Under the pieces are notes generated by a model. That model was given only the letters and a program-made list of their open reading frames with translations, did no database searches and was not told the origin of the DNA. From Kuschelorhynchus macadamiae (Eukaryota; Arthropoda; Insecta; Coleoptera; Curculionidae): 64,000 bases of DNA. Below, piece after piece: positions 23,052 through 34,780 of the stretch; within the stretch, counting starts at the first letter, position 1; every line of letters begins with the position of its first letter. The position numbers and the translations under genes are program-made. The stretch lies in the NCBI GenBank assembly GCA_030620095.1, contig JAUTXW010004475.1, positions 558,001-622,000 of the forward strand, written 5' to 3'.

Positions 23052-25848
23052 ATGTTTGCGAAGGTAAGGTTGTTGGTTTATTTACGAATAATAATAATTA
23101 ATTATAAAATTGGTTCTGCACAGGAAATTTGATCAATATTACGAGTAATATTTATTAGAGTTTAACGTTTCGAAATGCTGTTTCGAGTGTTCTAAAGGGC
23201 ACTCTACGTTGCTGAATCTATCATCCCATATATATCTTAATAAATTTTAGTTGAGAGACTTCTGCCTTCAAGCGCGGACCATCTGAAGTTAATATTGGAT
23301 ACTTACATTAAGCAATTTAGCCTTTTGTACCTGCCATACCTTTAAAATTTCGCTACACTGCGGATTAACAATTTTAGTTGACATGGCAATTAGATCTGGC
23401 CTAAATCTCGTTATATATATATATTATTATATATATATAACTAGTGCCAAAATGAATACACAAAACAATAGCAGAGTCACCAACAGGAGCAAAACAGACG
23501 TTTGCGATTACCAAAGAATCCATTTTCTACTATATACTAGTTCTTGCCGCGTTATATACTTTCTGCTTTTAATTTACTACCCTTGGGGTTACGAGTTTCG
23601 CCACAGGTGGCTATATGCTGCTCCGTGGTAAATAGAGTATCAAGTCCGGCGAAGATTTCAGATGTTCTCTTGCTAATCACAAATATCGGTTTGGCTCCTG
23701 TTGGTGACTCTGGTATTGATTTGTGTATTCATTTTGGCGCTAGTTGTACTCGTCTTTCAACTAGTTGACTGTACTGATGAAGATCTTAAGTCAGAAACAC
23801 GTGTCTATGATTAACCAAATTCCATTGCTTTAGCGGTCATTCCAAAGAATCCATTTTCTACTATATACATATATATAAAAAGTATTGATATTAAACGTTC
23901 GTAAAGTGTATACAAGTGGCAAAATGCATCACTTGTTAGATTAATAACTATTTTATTTGCTGAAAAGTCACTTATACAATTCATTCTAAGCCACAAAATT
24001 GGTCTGTAAGCATTATTGGCACCTTACTATTTGTACTAATTCTCAAATGTAGCTGTGAAATTTTTATGGCGTAAAGACATTGTGTTAAGGACAATAATTT
24101 TCAGATTTTCATACTATGTAGCGTCCTGGTGGCAGCTTGTAAGTCTAGTATAGTAGAACTAAACCCAGTAGGAGCAGGTGTATATGGCGGCTATCATCAG
24201 GTTCCTCTCTACGGATATGGACATGGAAGTGGTTATGGATATAGACATGACGATCATGGAGATCATTATGTAAGAAAAACCTATAAATAGTGGTTACAGT
24301 AGAACTAACCAGACCTATATCGGGGATTTTATTAACATTTTTGTCTATGCATGGCGTGTGAAAGTAGCGTCCATCAATTTAAATTCAAATTCAAAATTAA
24401 ATCACTTTTCTACAGGCCACAATTTTAATTTTCAAGGTACCACCGTACTAGACAGAGAAAAACATTATATTAAAAGAAATATCAGTGAAATGATACACAT
24501 ACAATTAAATAATTCGGTAAATCACAGAACTGATACTCAAGGCTTAAGTGTGCAATATAACCATATTTTGAATCGTTATAGAGAAAGTACTTCTTGACAT
24601 GCCCTAGTAAACAAACCATTGCGCTAATAATTGTCCCTTTTTTATTTGTACCGACTGATAAGAAATATTAATTTATAAACCAAACCATTAGTCGTCGTTT
24701 TGCTGCAGTGGGTTCCGGAGTTGTTTATTTGCGTTTTTTTGTTTTTCTGAATAATCCTTTTTGAATGTTTTTTAAAACTCCGAGACCTGCTAAATGTCCT
24801 TTGTTCTTTTACTTGTTTGCCACCTTGTGTTTTAATGTATTGCAGTGGTAATCATCATTTGTGTTATATGGAGAAGTATAATTATATTAGTTGTATTTTT
24901 TTACGTGAGCCTCTAATTCTAAGGAATTAGGTAAGTGGTCACAAATAACAATACTTATGAACCCTGGGTTTCCTTTTATTATTGTTATTTAATTTGTCTT
25001 TTTATGTTGTTGTGGTTACCTTTTTGTTCGTAGTTATTTGTTTTCCATATGTATATGGTTTATATTTAAGAAAAAATGTATTTCAAAATAGAAAATAATA
25101 ACTCTTTAGTATCGAATAATTATATTTCCTAAGACTAAAACAAACATTGTTTTTTTAGATTAATTTAAAAATATTCAGTTAGTGTTGTTAGCCTTGTGTG
25201 TTTATTAAATTTTTGTTTGTATCCTATGAGCGGCCATACTGTAATAAAAAAAAATGATCTCTTTCAGCCTTGAAGAAGACGACAAATAAATCGTCGAAAC
25301 GTCGGCCAATTTTTAAAAAACTGAGGTTTGATTTATGTCCCTAACCCGCTAAACACCATCTTGAATTTTTGTCTATATAGAGATGATAAATTTTGAAACT
25401 CGTAATTTTATACTGAAGAAACCACAATGATTCTAAAAAAGTGATAGGAGGAATCAAAAAATTTAATTTTTCATTATTTATTTATTTATTAGAACTTATG
25501 TTTTAGACCTACCCAAAATACAAATTCGCTTATGGCGTTCAAGATCCCCACAGTGGAGACCACAAATCTCATGAAGAGTATCGCGACGGAGACGTCGTGA
25601 AGGGACATTATACGGTCGCTGATCCTGATGGCACTCTTAGGGTTGTCCATTACACTGCCGATGATCACAATGGGTTTAACGCTGTAGTTGAGAAACATGG
25701 TCATTCCATTCATCCCGCACCAGTCCATGCAGTTCCTGTTGTGGTTGAGAAAGTACCAATCGTTGAGAAGATCGTTTACGAAAAACCTTATGTCGGCTAT
25801 GGCCATGGTGCTGAATATGGACACGGTAGCCATGCTTACAATTACTAG
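23052..25848 (+). CDS. RR-2 cuticular protein, complete three-exon gene (172 aa)
   Basis: This is a predicted secreted structural protein of the exoskeleton whose RR-2 domain binds chitin. Exon 1 (23052-23063) encodes MFAK before GTAAGG. Exon 2 (24105-24269) follows TTTTCAG and supplies the rest of the signal peptide (IFILCSVLVAACKS) and a Gly/Tyr/His-rich stretch ending HGDHY before GTAAGA. Exon 3 (25507-25848) follows TTTTAG. All introns are phase 0, and the 12-nt first exon ending in AAG is the usual RR-2 arrangement. The RR-2 domain spans about residues 62-125: YKFAYGVQDPHSGDHKSHEE, RDGDVVKGHYTVADPDGT, then HNGFNAVVEKHG. Short Val-Pro and Gly-His-Tyr repeats end the protein. Both introns contain Penelope-like DNA. 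No lesions are visible. Confidence 0.93.
23440..23880 (+). mobile_element. Penelope-like terminal repeat fragment in intron 1
   Basis: The segment 23510-23840 is bounded on both sides by CCAAAGAATCCATTTTCTAC, a direct repeat about 333 bp apart. Part of the interior (23680-23755) is also present inverted at 23440-23513, next to a TA-rich palindrome at 23410-23443. A hammerhead fold lies at its 3' part. Such tandem or inverted terminal repeats (pLTRs) with hammerheads are a known property of Penelope-like elements. A related fragment lies at 27515-27745. Confidence 0.7.
23764..23816 (+). ncRNA. Hammerhead ribozyme, near-canonical, Penelope type
   Basis: All core elements are present in order. 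The 5' strand of stem I is GTTGACTGTA (23764-23773). The box CTGATGA follows (23774-23780), then a short weak stem II (GAT/GTC with a CTTAA loop), GAA (23794-23796), and a very short stem III A-C-A/T-G-T with a CG loop. The cleavage base would be C23805. The 3' strand of stem I, TATGATTAAC (23806-23815), pairs with the 5' strand at 9 of 10 positions counting G-U pairs. A mini stem III is typical of hammerheads in Penelope elements. The weak point is stem II, with only three pairs and an A-A closing mismatch. It lies in the sense strand of intron 1 of the cuticle gene. Confidence 0.7.
24358..25320 (+). pseudogene. Penelope-like element, 3' end with endonuclease C-terminal relic
   Basis: This lies in intron 2 of the cuticle gene. 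A 79-codon frame (24358-24597) reads HFSTGHNFNFQGTTVLDREK, then KRNISEMIHIQLNN and DTQGLSVQYNHIL. That matches the C-terminal part of Penelope-like proteins after the GIY-YIG endonuclease: H..TGHxFxF..VL..E..., then KR..SEMIHI, then DT..LS..Y. The upstream polymerase is absent. About 670 bp of apparent 3' UTR follows, ending in a hammerhead-like tail at 25266-25307. Confidence 0.7.
25266..25307 (+). ncRNA. Degenerate hammerhead-like motif at Penelope 3' end
   Basis: GCC (stem I) is followed by TTGAAGA, a strong hairpin GACGA-CAAATAAA-TCGTC, GAAACGTC and GGC (stem I partner). Position C3 of the core is replaced by T, and stem III is nearly absent, so this is probably inactive. The layout is the same as the cores of the family A tandem units. 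Confidence 0.5.
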
Positions 25849-25941
25849 ATTTATTTGTTATATGACCAATTTTGTTATTGAAAGAATGTTGTTGAACTGT
25901 CATTTGTTGTTTATTGTCAAATTGATAATAGCATACGAATT

Positions 25942-25947
25942 AATAAA
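25942..25947 (+). terminator. PolyA signal of cuticle gene 2
   Basis: AATAAA lies about 94 nt after the TAG stop at 25846-25848, the expected distance for a short cuticle-gene 3' UTR. Confidence 0.7.
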
Positions 25948-25949
25948 AT

Positions 25950-26700
25950 AAATTCGCCAAACACTTTTGTATTTTAATTATATTATCATTCTCGTAGAAA
26001 AGGGCTTTTCTTGATTTACTTAGGTGAATAATAATTACTTAATTACAATTATATAGGTGTTGCTTTCTTGCAACACAATAAAAAATTAACGTTTTCATCA
26101 TGAAAGTAAAATGGAAAGATTTTCTTCTCTACAGGAGTTTTAAAGGACACAAAGGAATTTAACCTTTGATGAAAATCCCATATCGATATCATTATTCATT
26201 CTTAGATTGTCGAGAATATTATGAAAAAAAATTTCATAAATTTGATTTAAGTTTTAGTAGCTTCAGATTGGTTTGATATTATAAGAAAATATCTTATTCT
26301 ACTCCTTCTGTGGAGACTAGAGACAACAATCCCGGCATCTCGAATCCCGGGATCTTGGCGTTTTTTGTCCTTGTAAATCTACGAATCGGGATTAAATTCA
26401 ATCCTATAAAAACGAAGTTTCAAAAATTATTCTGACAAGCACAGACAATAATCCTGGGATCGAAAAACCCTAGTAGAGACATACGATATTGTGGTTGTTT
26501 ATTTTTATTGTTATGGAAATGCATCTATTGTTGCAAGTGAACATAACATAACATATCCTCGAGGACGGCGTTTAAGCCCAAAAGTGTTCAAAAACTTCTG
26601 CAAGACATTCAAATTAATGAAATATTTCAATTATGTAAGTAACCGCTAGATGACGATGTTTTACAAAGCAGCAAAGATTGCTAACATCTTACCTGTTCAT
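25950..26700. other. Spacer after cuticle gene 2, nothing recognised
   Basis: AT-rich DNA with no homology seen. Two short echoes of TCCCGGGAT-like sequence (26330-26360 and 26450-26480) may be vestiges of a repeat. Confidence 0.35.
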
Positions 26701-27515
26701 CTTTATATCACACTGGATTTTTGGCAAATTTCGAAGGCAACTGAATAAGTAGTTTTTTTTATTCTGATTATTGAAACATTTTATTCTGTTTTATCATAAT
26801 ACATAAAGTACCAAAATCTAACTAGTTCAACTTTGGCACAATTTTTCCCTAAAATTTCAAGAAAAAGTAATATGTTTACAATGAATTTTTTTTAGGTCGC
26901 TATTTTGTTTCTCTATATTGAACTGTACCAAAAACTTACTATTTCATCCCTCCGTTACGTTTGATTCTTATGAAAAATTTATATCCAATCAAGAAATTAG
27001 CTTTTTTACGGATTTTTTACATTTTATTAGCTGACAATTTTATTCTTCCAAATTGGAATTGTACCAAAATGTTTACATTTAGTTTCTATGTCACCACTGG
27101 CTTCCTGTACAAAATTCGAAGTCACTTGAACAAGATGCCTTTTTTACACTGATTTTTCAAATATTTTTTTAGATCGGTATTTTGTTCCGTGGAATTAAAT
27201 TCGTACCAAAATCTTAACACTTATGTAATTTCTATATCACACTTGATTTCTGTACAAAATTTAAAGTCAACTAAACAAGTAGTATTTCACAATGAGTTTA
27301 TTTTGTTTATTAGACCGCCATTTTGTTCAGCCGTATTAGATTCATACCAAAATCTGACCATTTCATTTGTATCACCCATTTTTCCACAAAATTTGTAAGG
27401 TATTTTCCCACTGATTCCTCTAAACTGTTTGTTATGCCGCTTTTTCAATTTCTACCAAGATTCTATTAGTGTATCCCTATATACATACGTGATTTTTTTG
27501 CAGAATTTGAATTTC
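26700..27515 (-). repeat. Diverged family A fragment
   Basis: Repeated reverse-oriented modules recur: GCTATTTTGTTTCTCTATATT, AAATTCGAAGTCACTTGAAC, GACCGCCATTTTGTT near 27313, and CCATTTCAT. The array is much more diverged than other copies and has neither end. Confidence 0.6.
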
Positions 27516-27745
27516 TACTATATAACAGTGCTTGCCGCTATAATCTTTTTCTACTTTAGATTTAATTACTCTTGAGTTTCGCCACAGGTGGCTGTATGCT
27601 GCTCCGTGGTAGTAAAGTATCAAGTCCGGCGAATATTTCGGATGTTCTCGTGGTAAGCACGAATGTCAGTTTTGCTCCTGTTGGTGACTGGTGTGGTTTC
27701 GTTGTATTAAGTTTTGGCGCTAGCTGTATTCGTCTCTCAACTAGT
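27515..27745 (+). mobile_element. Second Penelope-like terminal fragment
   Basis: It matches 23530-23765 over GAGTTTCGCCACAGGTGGCT, GCTGCTCCGTGGTA, AAGTATCAAGTCCGGCGAA and GCTCCTGTTGGTGACT. Where the first copy continues into the hammerhead, this copy ends at CAACTAGTTATATTATA and a 419-bp TA array. Confidence 0.75.
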
Positions 27746-29020
<1,275 letters not shown>

Positions 29021-29023
29021 TAT

Positions 29024-29560
29024 TTAATAAATTAGTCTTCTAAATTCTAAAAATGAAACATTCAGTCCAATCAAGTTGAAACATTTAACTAATAATGAGG
29101 AAGGAGAAGCTACTATGACTTCCGGTGCTAAAACTTTTTTAATCACAGCGGGTGCTTCATTAGGAGTTCTCTGCTTTTCTATCACAACATTGAAACCATG
29201 GCCATCATCGCAATACTTTACAGCAATCGGATCTCCATCGCGCATTGTGAATAGAAATTGCCAATATGGTAATCTTTAATAGAGTATGCATATTGGTTTC
29301 TTGGTTGGACATATTCTTCTTGATGACTAGATAGTGCTAACGCATTTGCTACTGGAGAGGCATATAATATTGGTTCCGCTACGTATTTAACGGCAACAGG
29401 GTTAGTTATTTTACGTACTAGAGGGGCATATAGGAGACTGGGCACTAAATAATGCGCTTGTAGAGGGATCGGCATACCTGGTAGAGAGTGGGATAGTCTC
29501 AGCTTGTGCACTATAAATAGGAGCTGCTGCAGGAATGTACTTAGTAACAGTTAATTATAT
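29024..29560 (-). pseudogene. RR-2 cuticular protein pseudogene
   Basis: On the minus strand, KYIPAAAPIYSAQAETIPL (from about 29555) shifts frame near 29460 into a segment with KYVAEPILYASPVANALAL and then NQYAYSIKDYHIGNFYSQ, the first half of an RR-2 domain. A second frameshift near 29235 leads to MRDGDPIAVKYCDDGHGFNV followed by VIEKQ. Compared with gene 1 (RDGDHVVGQYSLHEADGSIR, then LVKYFDDGHGFNAVV), about 15 residues of the domain core are deleted. The closeness of YCDDGHGFN and RTPNEAPA to gene 1 suggests duplication followed by decay. No start codon or first exon was found. Confidence 0.85.
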
Positions 29561-30342
29561 TTGGATATATTGTATTGCATTTTGAGTGAAATAGTCCATA
29601 AGAGGTACCTCCGGATGAAATTTCAACTGAGACTAAAATCAAAAATAAAGTGAGAGAATATTTGAAAATAACCAAAAAAATTATATAATAAAATTAATTA
29701 ACAGTATTCTGCCTCTTTACAGCCAATATATCTAGATATAATATATTTTATAAATTTCAATAAAAACAAAGGTCCTCACCCTGAAGCGAAACCAAAATCT
29801 ATCTAGTGACGCCTAAAAAAAGCTTACCTTCAAGCCTTCCCGTTTCCGGAAAGTCTAAGAAAGGACGGCAACCAAGTATCAACTACTGATGACTAAAAAA
29901 AGTCCTCCCATTAAAATTTTGAAAAGATATGAATGAGATGTTAAAGTTCTACATGCCTTTTGTATTTGGGTAATTCAGTATAACCATAAACATATAAGCA
30001 AGGGAAGACACAACCTTTCATTCATGAATACGCGTTTGTTGGGTATCAATCATTGTCCATGTGTTAGACAAAGACGTATGAGAGAGAGAACGTCAAAATT
30101 CCGACTTCAAGCATCGCTGTGGAAGATTTCAGACCAAAGAGTTTTTGGAGCCAGCGGCGGCTCGGTTTTTGGGGAAGATTGAAATTTTAAATTTAATTCA
30201 ACATCATGTTTTATATTAAAATGCTTTATTATGCTTATATTTATTTAATAGTACTACTGATTCTATAATAAAACCTTGATAGAGTGAATTTGAATATTTA
30301 CACGCAAACGCAAATTTCTGAAACAACAAAAATAGAAAAAAA
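29561..30342. other. Spacer with a lone hAT-like end
   Basis: Mostly unrecognised. CCAGCGGCGGCTCGG near 30150, followed by TTTTTGGGGAAG, resembles one terminus of the hAT family also seen near 45344 and, inverted, near 50345. No partner end is present. Confidence 0.45.
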
Positions 30343-32290
30343 TCGGTAAATTTCTTTTACCCGGAATTTTCCTTGTTATGAATCTTTCCTTTTATTAGAA
30401 ACAGTAAAATGGAACCCAATTTAGTTTCGCACATAGCCATATAGTATACTGTCTTCAAATATTTTCATTGCGCGCCATTTTGTTCCACCACCACCACCAC
30501 CATATTCCACCAGTTTCTACCTGAGCCACACTTATATTTTGAACATGATTTAAAATAAATTGATTTTTTACTCCGTCGTAAAAGGGAAATATTGTAATCG
30601 TGAAAAAAAATCCTCCGATATTTTTTCAGACCTTTACGTTTCAGGGTCCCTAGATGCCGAAAAACATGTTTGTCTCAATTCCATCGGTCTGTCTATCTGT
30701 TCGCGGGGCGTAACTAAAAGACCGTATGACTTCAAATTTTCGTCAAAAATTAAGAGTCGTATGGAGATGACATAACATTTTGGTAAAAATCCAATATGGC
30801 AAAACAAAATGGCGGCGTAGTGAAATGTTAAAAAATTATTACTAAAAATATGATTATCCAATGTATCTAAAATTTTGCACAAAAATCAAATATTAGGTAG
30901 GAATCAACAGGTCAAACTTTAGTACGAATCCAAGATGGCATGGCGGAAGATAATAGCGGCTTGATGAAATATTTAAAAATTCCGCTTGAAAATGATATTT
31001 AATTGACTGATTTCAAATTGTTTGCCATAACTAATTGTGATATAGAGAAGAACTAGTAAAATTGTGATACTAATTCAAGATGGCGGAACAAAATGGCGGC
31101 CAAATAAATATTTATAATCGTGAAAAAAATCACCCTCTCTGGTTTTACATATTTTCAAGTTTTAGCGTACCTCGATTGTTTAACTAACATGTTTTTCGCG
31201 ATTCAAAGAAATCTTCAATTTTTCTCTAAGAGAGCTAATTATAGGATTTAAAATTAGAAAAAACACTAGGCTCGGTCTCAGACAAATAATTGTACGTTAA
31301 AAAAATATTTAAAACGTTACACGTGTTTCTACCTTCCCTGTCATCATCATATTCCTAATTCAGTGTTAGTCTCATATGTAAAATGTGTAGTCGTTTTTAA
31401 TTTTAACATGCAATGCTCGTTTAGATTTAAGGTAAGTGAAACATTTTTTTATATTTTGTCATTGATAGTCATGGGGATTTTTTCCTGATTTATTTTAGGT
31501 CTAATGATGACCGGAAGGTCGAAGCACGTGTAACGCTTTAAATATTTTTTTAACGTAAAATTATTTGTCTGAGACTGAGACTAGTGTTTTTTCTAATATT
31601 AAATCTTATAATCAGGTTTTTTAGAGAAAAATTGAAGATTTCTTTGAATCGCGAAAAACATGTTTTCTCAATTCTATCGGTCTGTCTGTTGGTGCGTCAC
31701 GCGTCTGTACGTAGCATATCTAGAAAACTACTGGCCCGATTGAGTTCAAAATATTTATTATTAATGGTCAAAAATTAAGGGTCATATGGGAATGATATGG
31801 ATAATGATCTGGTAACATTCTAGATCATCTAAAATGTCAAAACAAAATGGCGGCCTAGTGAAACGTTAAAAAAAATATTACTAAAAAACTACTTTGTGTA
31901 AAAATCAACTGGTAAAATTTTGGTACGAATCCAAAATGGCGGCTTAATAAAATATTTTAAAATTCAGTCTGAAAAAACTACTTAATGACCTTATTTCAAA
32001 TTGTGTGCTATAACTAATTATGATATAGAACTAGTAAAAATGGTATTAATTCAAGATCGCGGAACAATCACCCTCTAAGGTCTACATACCAAGTTTTAGC
32101 GTCCCTAGACACCAAAAAATATTTTTGCCAATTCCGTCGGTCCGTCTGTCTGTCTGTCAGTTCGCGGGATAGTTTAAAAACTACTCATCAGAGCTACTTC
32201 AAATTTTAGTCAAAAATGAAGGGTCAACCTGGTAATATTTTGGTAAAATCGAATATGCCGGAACAAGATAGCAGCCTAGAGAATCGTTCA
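30343..32290 (+). repeat. Family A copies, interrupted by a palindrome
   Basis: The TCGGTAAATTTCTTTTACCC end lies at 30343-30560. A new copy then starts at 30575 (CCGTCGTAAAAGGGAAATATTG) and runs with modules GTCTGTCTATC (30685), two ATGGCGG pairs, and a closing segment near 31130. A palindromic insertion (31188-31671) splits it. Modules resume with GTCGGT...CTGTCTGT tracts near 31678 and 32137 and end in a TA array at 32296. The first 200 bp may be the tail of an older copy. Confidence 0.75.
31188..31671. mobile_element. Palindromic insertion with hammerhead-derived arms
   Basis: Left arm 31188-31350 and right arm about 31505-31671 are inverted copies: ATGTTTTTCGCGATTCAAAG at the left end and its complement at the right. 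The loop is about 155 bp. Each arm's inner part carries a Penelope-type hammerhead relic: on the plus strand at 31504-31533 (ATGATGA, CCGGAAGG, GAAGCACGTGTA), and on the minus strand near 31319-31350 (ATGATGA, then GAAACACGTGTA). Core base C3 is A in both, so activity is unlikely. Confidence 0.65.
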
Positions 32291-32295
<5 letters not shown>

Positions 32296-32353
<58 letters not shown>

Positions 32354-32363
32354 TATATATATT
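32296..32363. repeat. (TA)n microsatellite, ~68 bp
   Basis: TA dinucleotides with one GA interruption, at the right edge of a family A fragment. Confidence 0.95.
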
Positions 32364-33330
32364 ATGATTTAATTAAAATAAGAAAAAATGCCAGTTGCGA
32401 ATATGCACAATTTATTGGAAAAGGAGTCACAATTCTGTATAAATGTTGACAGGTTTAGAATAAAATTTAAAATTATTTAAAAATTGTTTACATGCACATC
32501 AAGTCAATAGACATCACATTTTATAGATATTTATTGTTATATTTACTTAATCTTTTATACTTTGAATCGTTGGCAAATCGAGATTTTATATTTGAATAAG
32601 ACAAAAACTTGTTTTTTACATTTTCAATGAGTATGATTCTGCTGACTCAGAATAAAATACAAAATTTTGAAAATAATACAAAAATATGAAAAAAATGTGC
32701 TATTTATAAACTTGATGCTTAATGTGTTTCACCATGGTAGAATACCTCGATTTTTCCTACACAAGAATAAAACAAGTTTTCTACGGTTTTCTACCCAGAC
32801 AGATTACCTTAGTTTTTCTATTGCGCCAGCCTTGCTGCGGGTCAGGGAAGAAAACACCTATAATAAAAATATCATTAAAATACCCAAGATCCTACTACGT
32901 ATCGATCAATTCCTATCTGACAGTGCTTTACAGAACTAATATATAAGAGCATTATTCAGCGAATCTATACAAACAACTGAAAATAAATTCAGTTATGCGT
33001 CACCAGATTCGCGCAACAATAGAGACTTTTACTCACCCAACATTGACTACCTGAAGGCGTTTGATCCAATATCACGTCCACAAGAGTCTGTTAGTCAGGT
33101 ATACTCGCGATTTATAAACATTGTGACATTTTTAAATCGTATCAACCTGGGGAACCAGAACACTACTTGCTACTTATAGTAGGTTCTAACAACTTGCAAC
33201 CAACACAGCACTCAATCGAAGGTGCATATTTTAGGGCACCCACTTAGTTCGTTATGGTTCTGACTCTCCATGGACCTATTATTGAGACCCTGCAATTAAG
33301 AACAAGAACAAGATTTTTATATAGATCAAA
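32364..33330. other. Unrecognised stretch before LINE relics
   Basis: Short open frames (32667-32939, 32722-32946, and pieces near 33000-33130) are somewhat less AT-rich than the surroundings and may be the degraded 5' part of a LINE. I cannot place them in a family. Confidence 0.35.
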
Positions 33331-33490
33331 TGACGAAGATAGGTGAGGAATTACGTACTGATTCTAGAATGCAGTTTGGCCTCGATAAGTGCCGCATTGC
33401 TAAATGGGAAATAGGAAAAATACAGCCAGACGTTTATAGATGTCTACCCTGTCAGATAACAAACGAGGCTCTGACAAAATTAAGAAAATG
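33331..33490 (+). pseudogene. LINE reverse-transcriptase fragment
   Basis: The reading MTKIGEELRTDSRMQFGLDK followed by CRIAKWEIGKIQ resembles the block after the YxDD motif of R2/R4-like LINE reverse transcriptases (FSxDIxMxFGLDKC...). Only about 50 codons are recognisable. Flanks are unclear. Confidence 0.5.
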
Positions 33491-34010
33491 TTGTTCTTAA
33501 ACCAGAGGTCACTTTATTGTTTTATAAAAGATAATGAAATGGAGCAGCAATGCGAAATTATGGCACCGAAGGAAGAAACAGAACAACTTCTAGCAAATGA
33601 GCAGTTTCTTCCGCAGAAAGAAGCATAGAATATACACATGGGAAAGTCGGGTTGCGGAATTGGGAACGAAATCGACTATAACATTATAAAATTGACAAGG
33701 GACAGATATTCAAAGACGTGGCAGACCTAAACACATTTTCTACGGGAAAAAATCGATCGTAGAGATAAATATAGAACAGAAAACACACGAACTGGTTAGA
33801 AAAGAACATCTATTGGAACAACCCAAATGGTATAGAGAAATTCCAAAAGAACAGTGTCAGACTGACTAGAAGATAAAATATGTATTAACAACGAAAATGA
33901 AATTTTAGATAGTATAAATTACAACATTATACAGGCTATAACTAAAAGCCAGCAAAAATCATGCACGAAGGACAAGAGGCAATAAAGATAGTCCCGATAC
34001 AAAAGTACTT

Positions 34011-34780
34011 ATGGACAAAAGAGGAAAACTAGGAAATAAGCAAAAAGCCAATCTCCAAGTTTTTAGGGCGTTGAACAAAAGCCAGTCAACAAAACACTAT
34101 CCTCAAGAAGTCGTGGCGGGAAAAGAGATAACGTCAACCAAGACTCAAAAGATACCAGCTATCATTCAAGACGAAATTAACAACATTACATGAAGAAAAC
34201 AAGCTCCTGGAAAAGACAGTATTATCATAGACTTAATTAAGATAGATTGTCCAGCTTTAATGGAAAAAATCAGAATTCTGCTCAATACGTGTTTAAATGA
34301 GGGCTTCCTATTAGAAACATGGCTTAAAGCAATTATGATCTTGCTACACAAAAAACGTTGGGGGACAAAGTCGACTTGTAAAACTAGAGTCTTAAGTTAG
34401 TTAAGTCATCTATTATAGTGCCTGAAGATCTTTATAGAAAAAAGTACCGAATACAATAATTGACTATTGGTCCTGGCCTCCGTTAATTTTGAAAAGGCTT
34501 TCGGCGCCATAGAACTACGCCTCTGAGGTGGCACCAATGATATAATAACAAGTGTAGATGAATTAAAATGGAACTGAACGGAGCACGTGGCTAGAATAAA
34601 TAATAGGAAATGTACGAGGAAACTGATAGAATAGAGACCCAGAGTCGATAAATTTAGCCAAGGAAGATGCGCTGAAGGAAAGGCATAAAGAAAATGGTTA
34701 ACAGATTGAACCGTTCGTAACCTCGGTAAAGGAAAATATCAGTATAGAGCTTTAAGGTTGCAGATTTACCACATCGTCAA
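34011..34780 (+). pseudogene. RTE-clade LINE relic
   Basis: IPAIIQDEINNIT, a stop, then RKQAPGKDSIIIDLIKI and PALMEKIRILLNTCLNEGFL, and then WLKAIMILLHKK (34155-34353). This follows the RTE fingers block: EIxxAIxxxKNGKAPGxDGI, LLNxCWxxGxxPxxW, AxIxxIHKKGDK. LASVNFEKAFGAIEL near 34470 is the catalytic block with its first Asp lost (normally LDFxKAFDSV). Near 34560-34720, LKWNxTEHVARINN followed by RKLIE matches the RTE C-terminus (WxWxGHVARM). The palm domain between is deleted. Confidence 0.75.

Noticed and set aside
29818..29840. GTAAGC donor on the minus strand as first exon of the RR-2 pseudogene
   Set aside because: No ATG in frame directly precedes it; the expected four-codon exon is not there.
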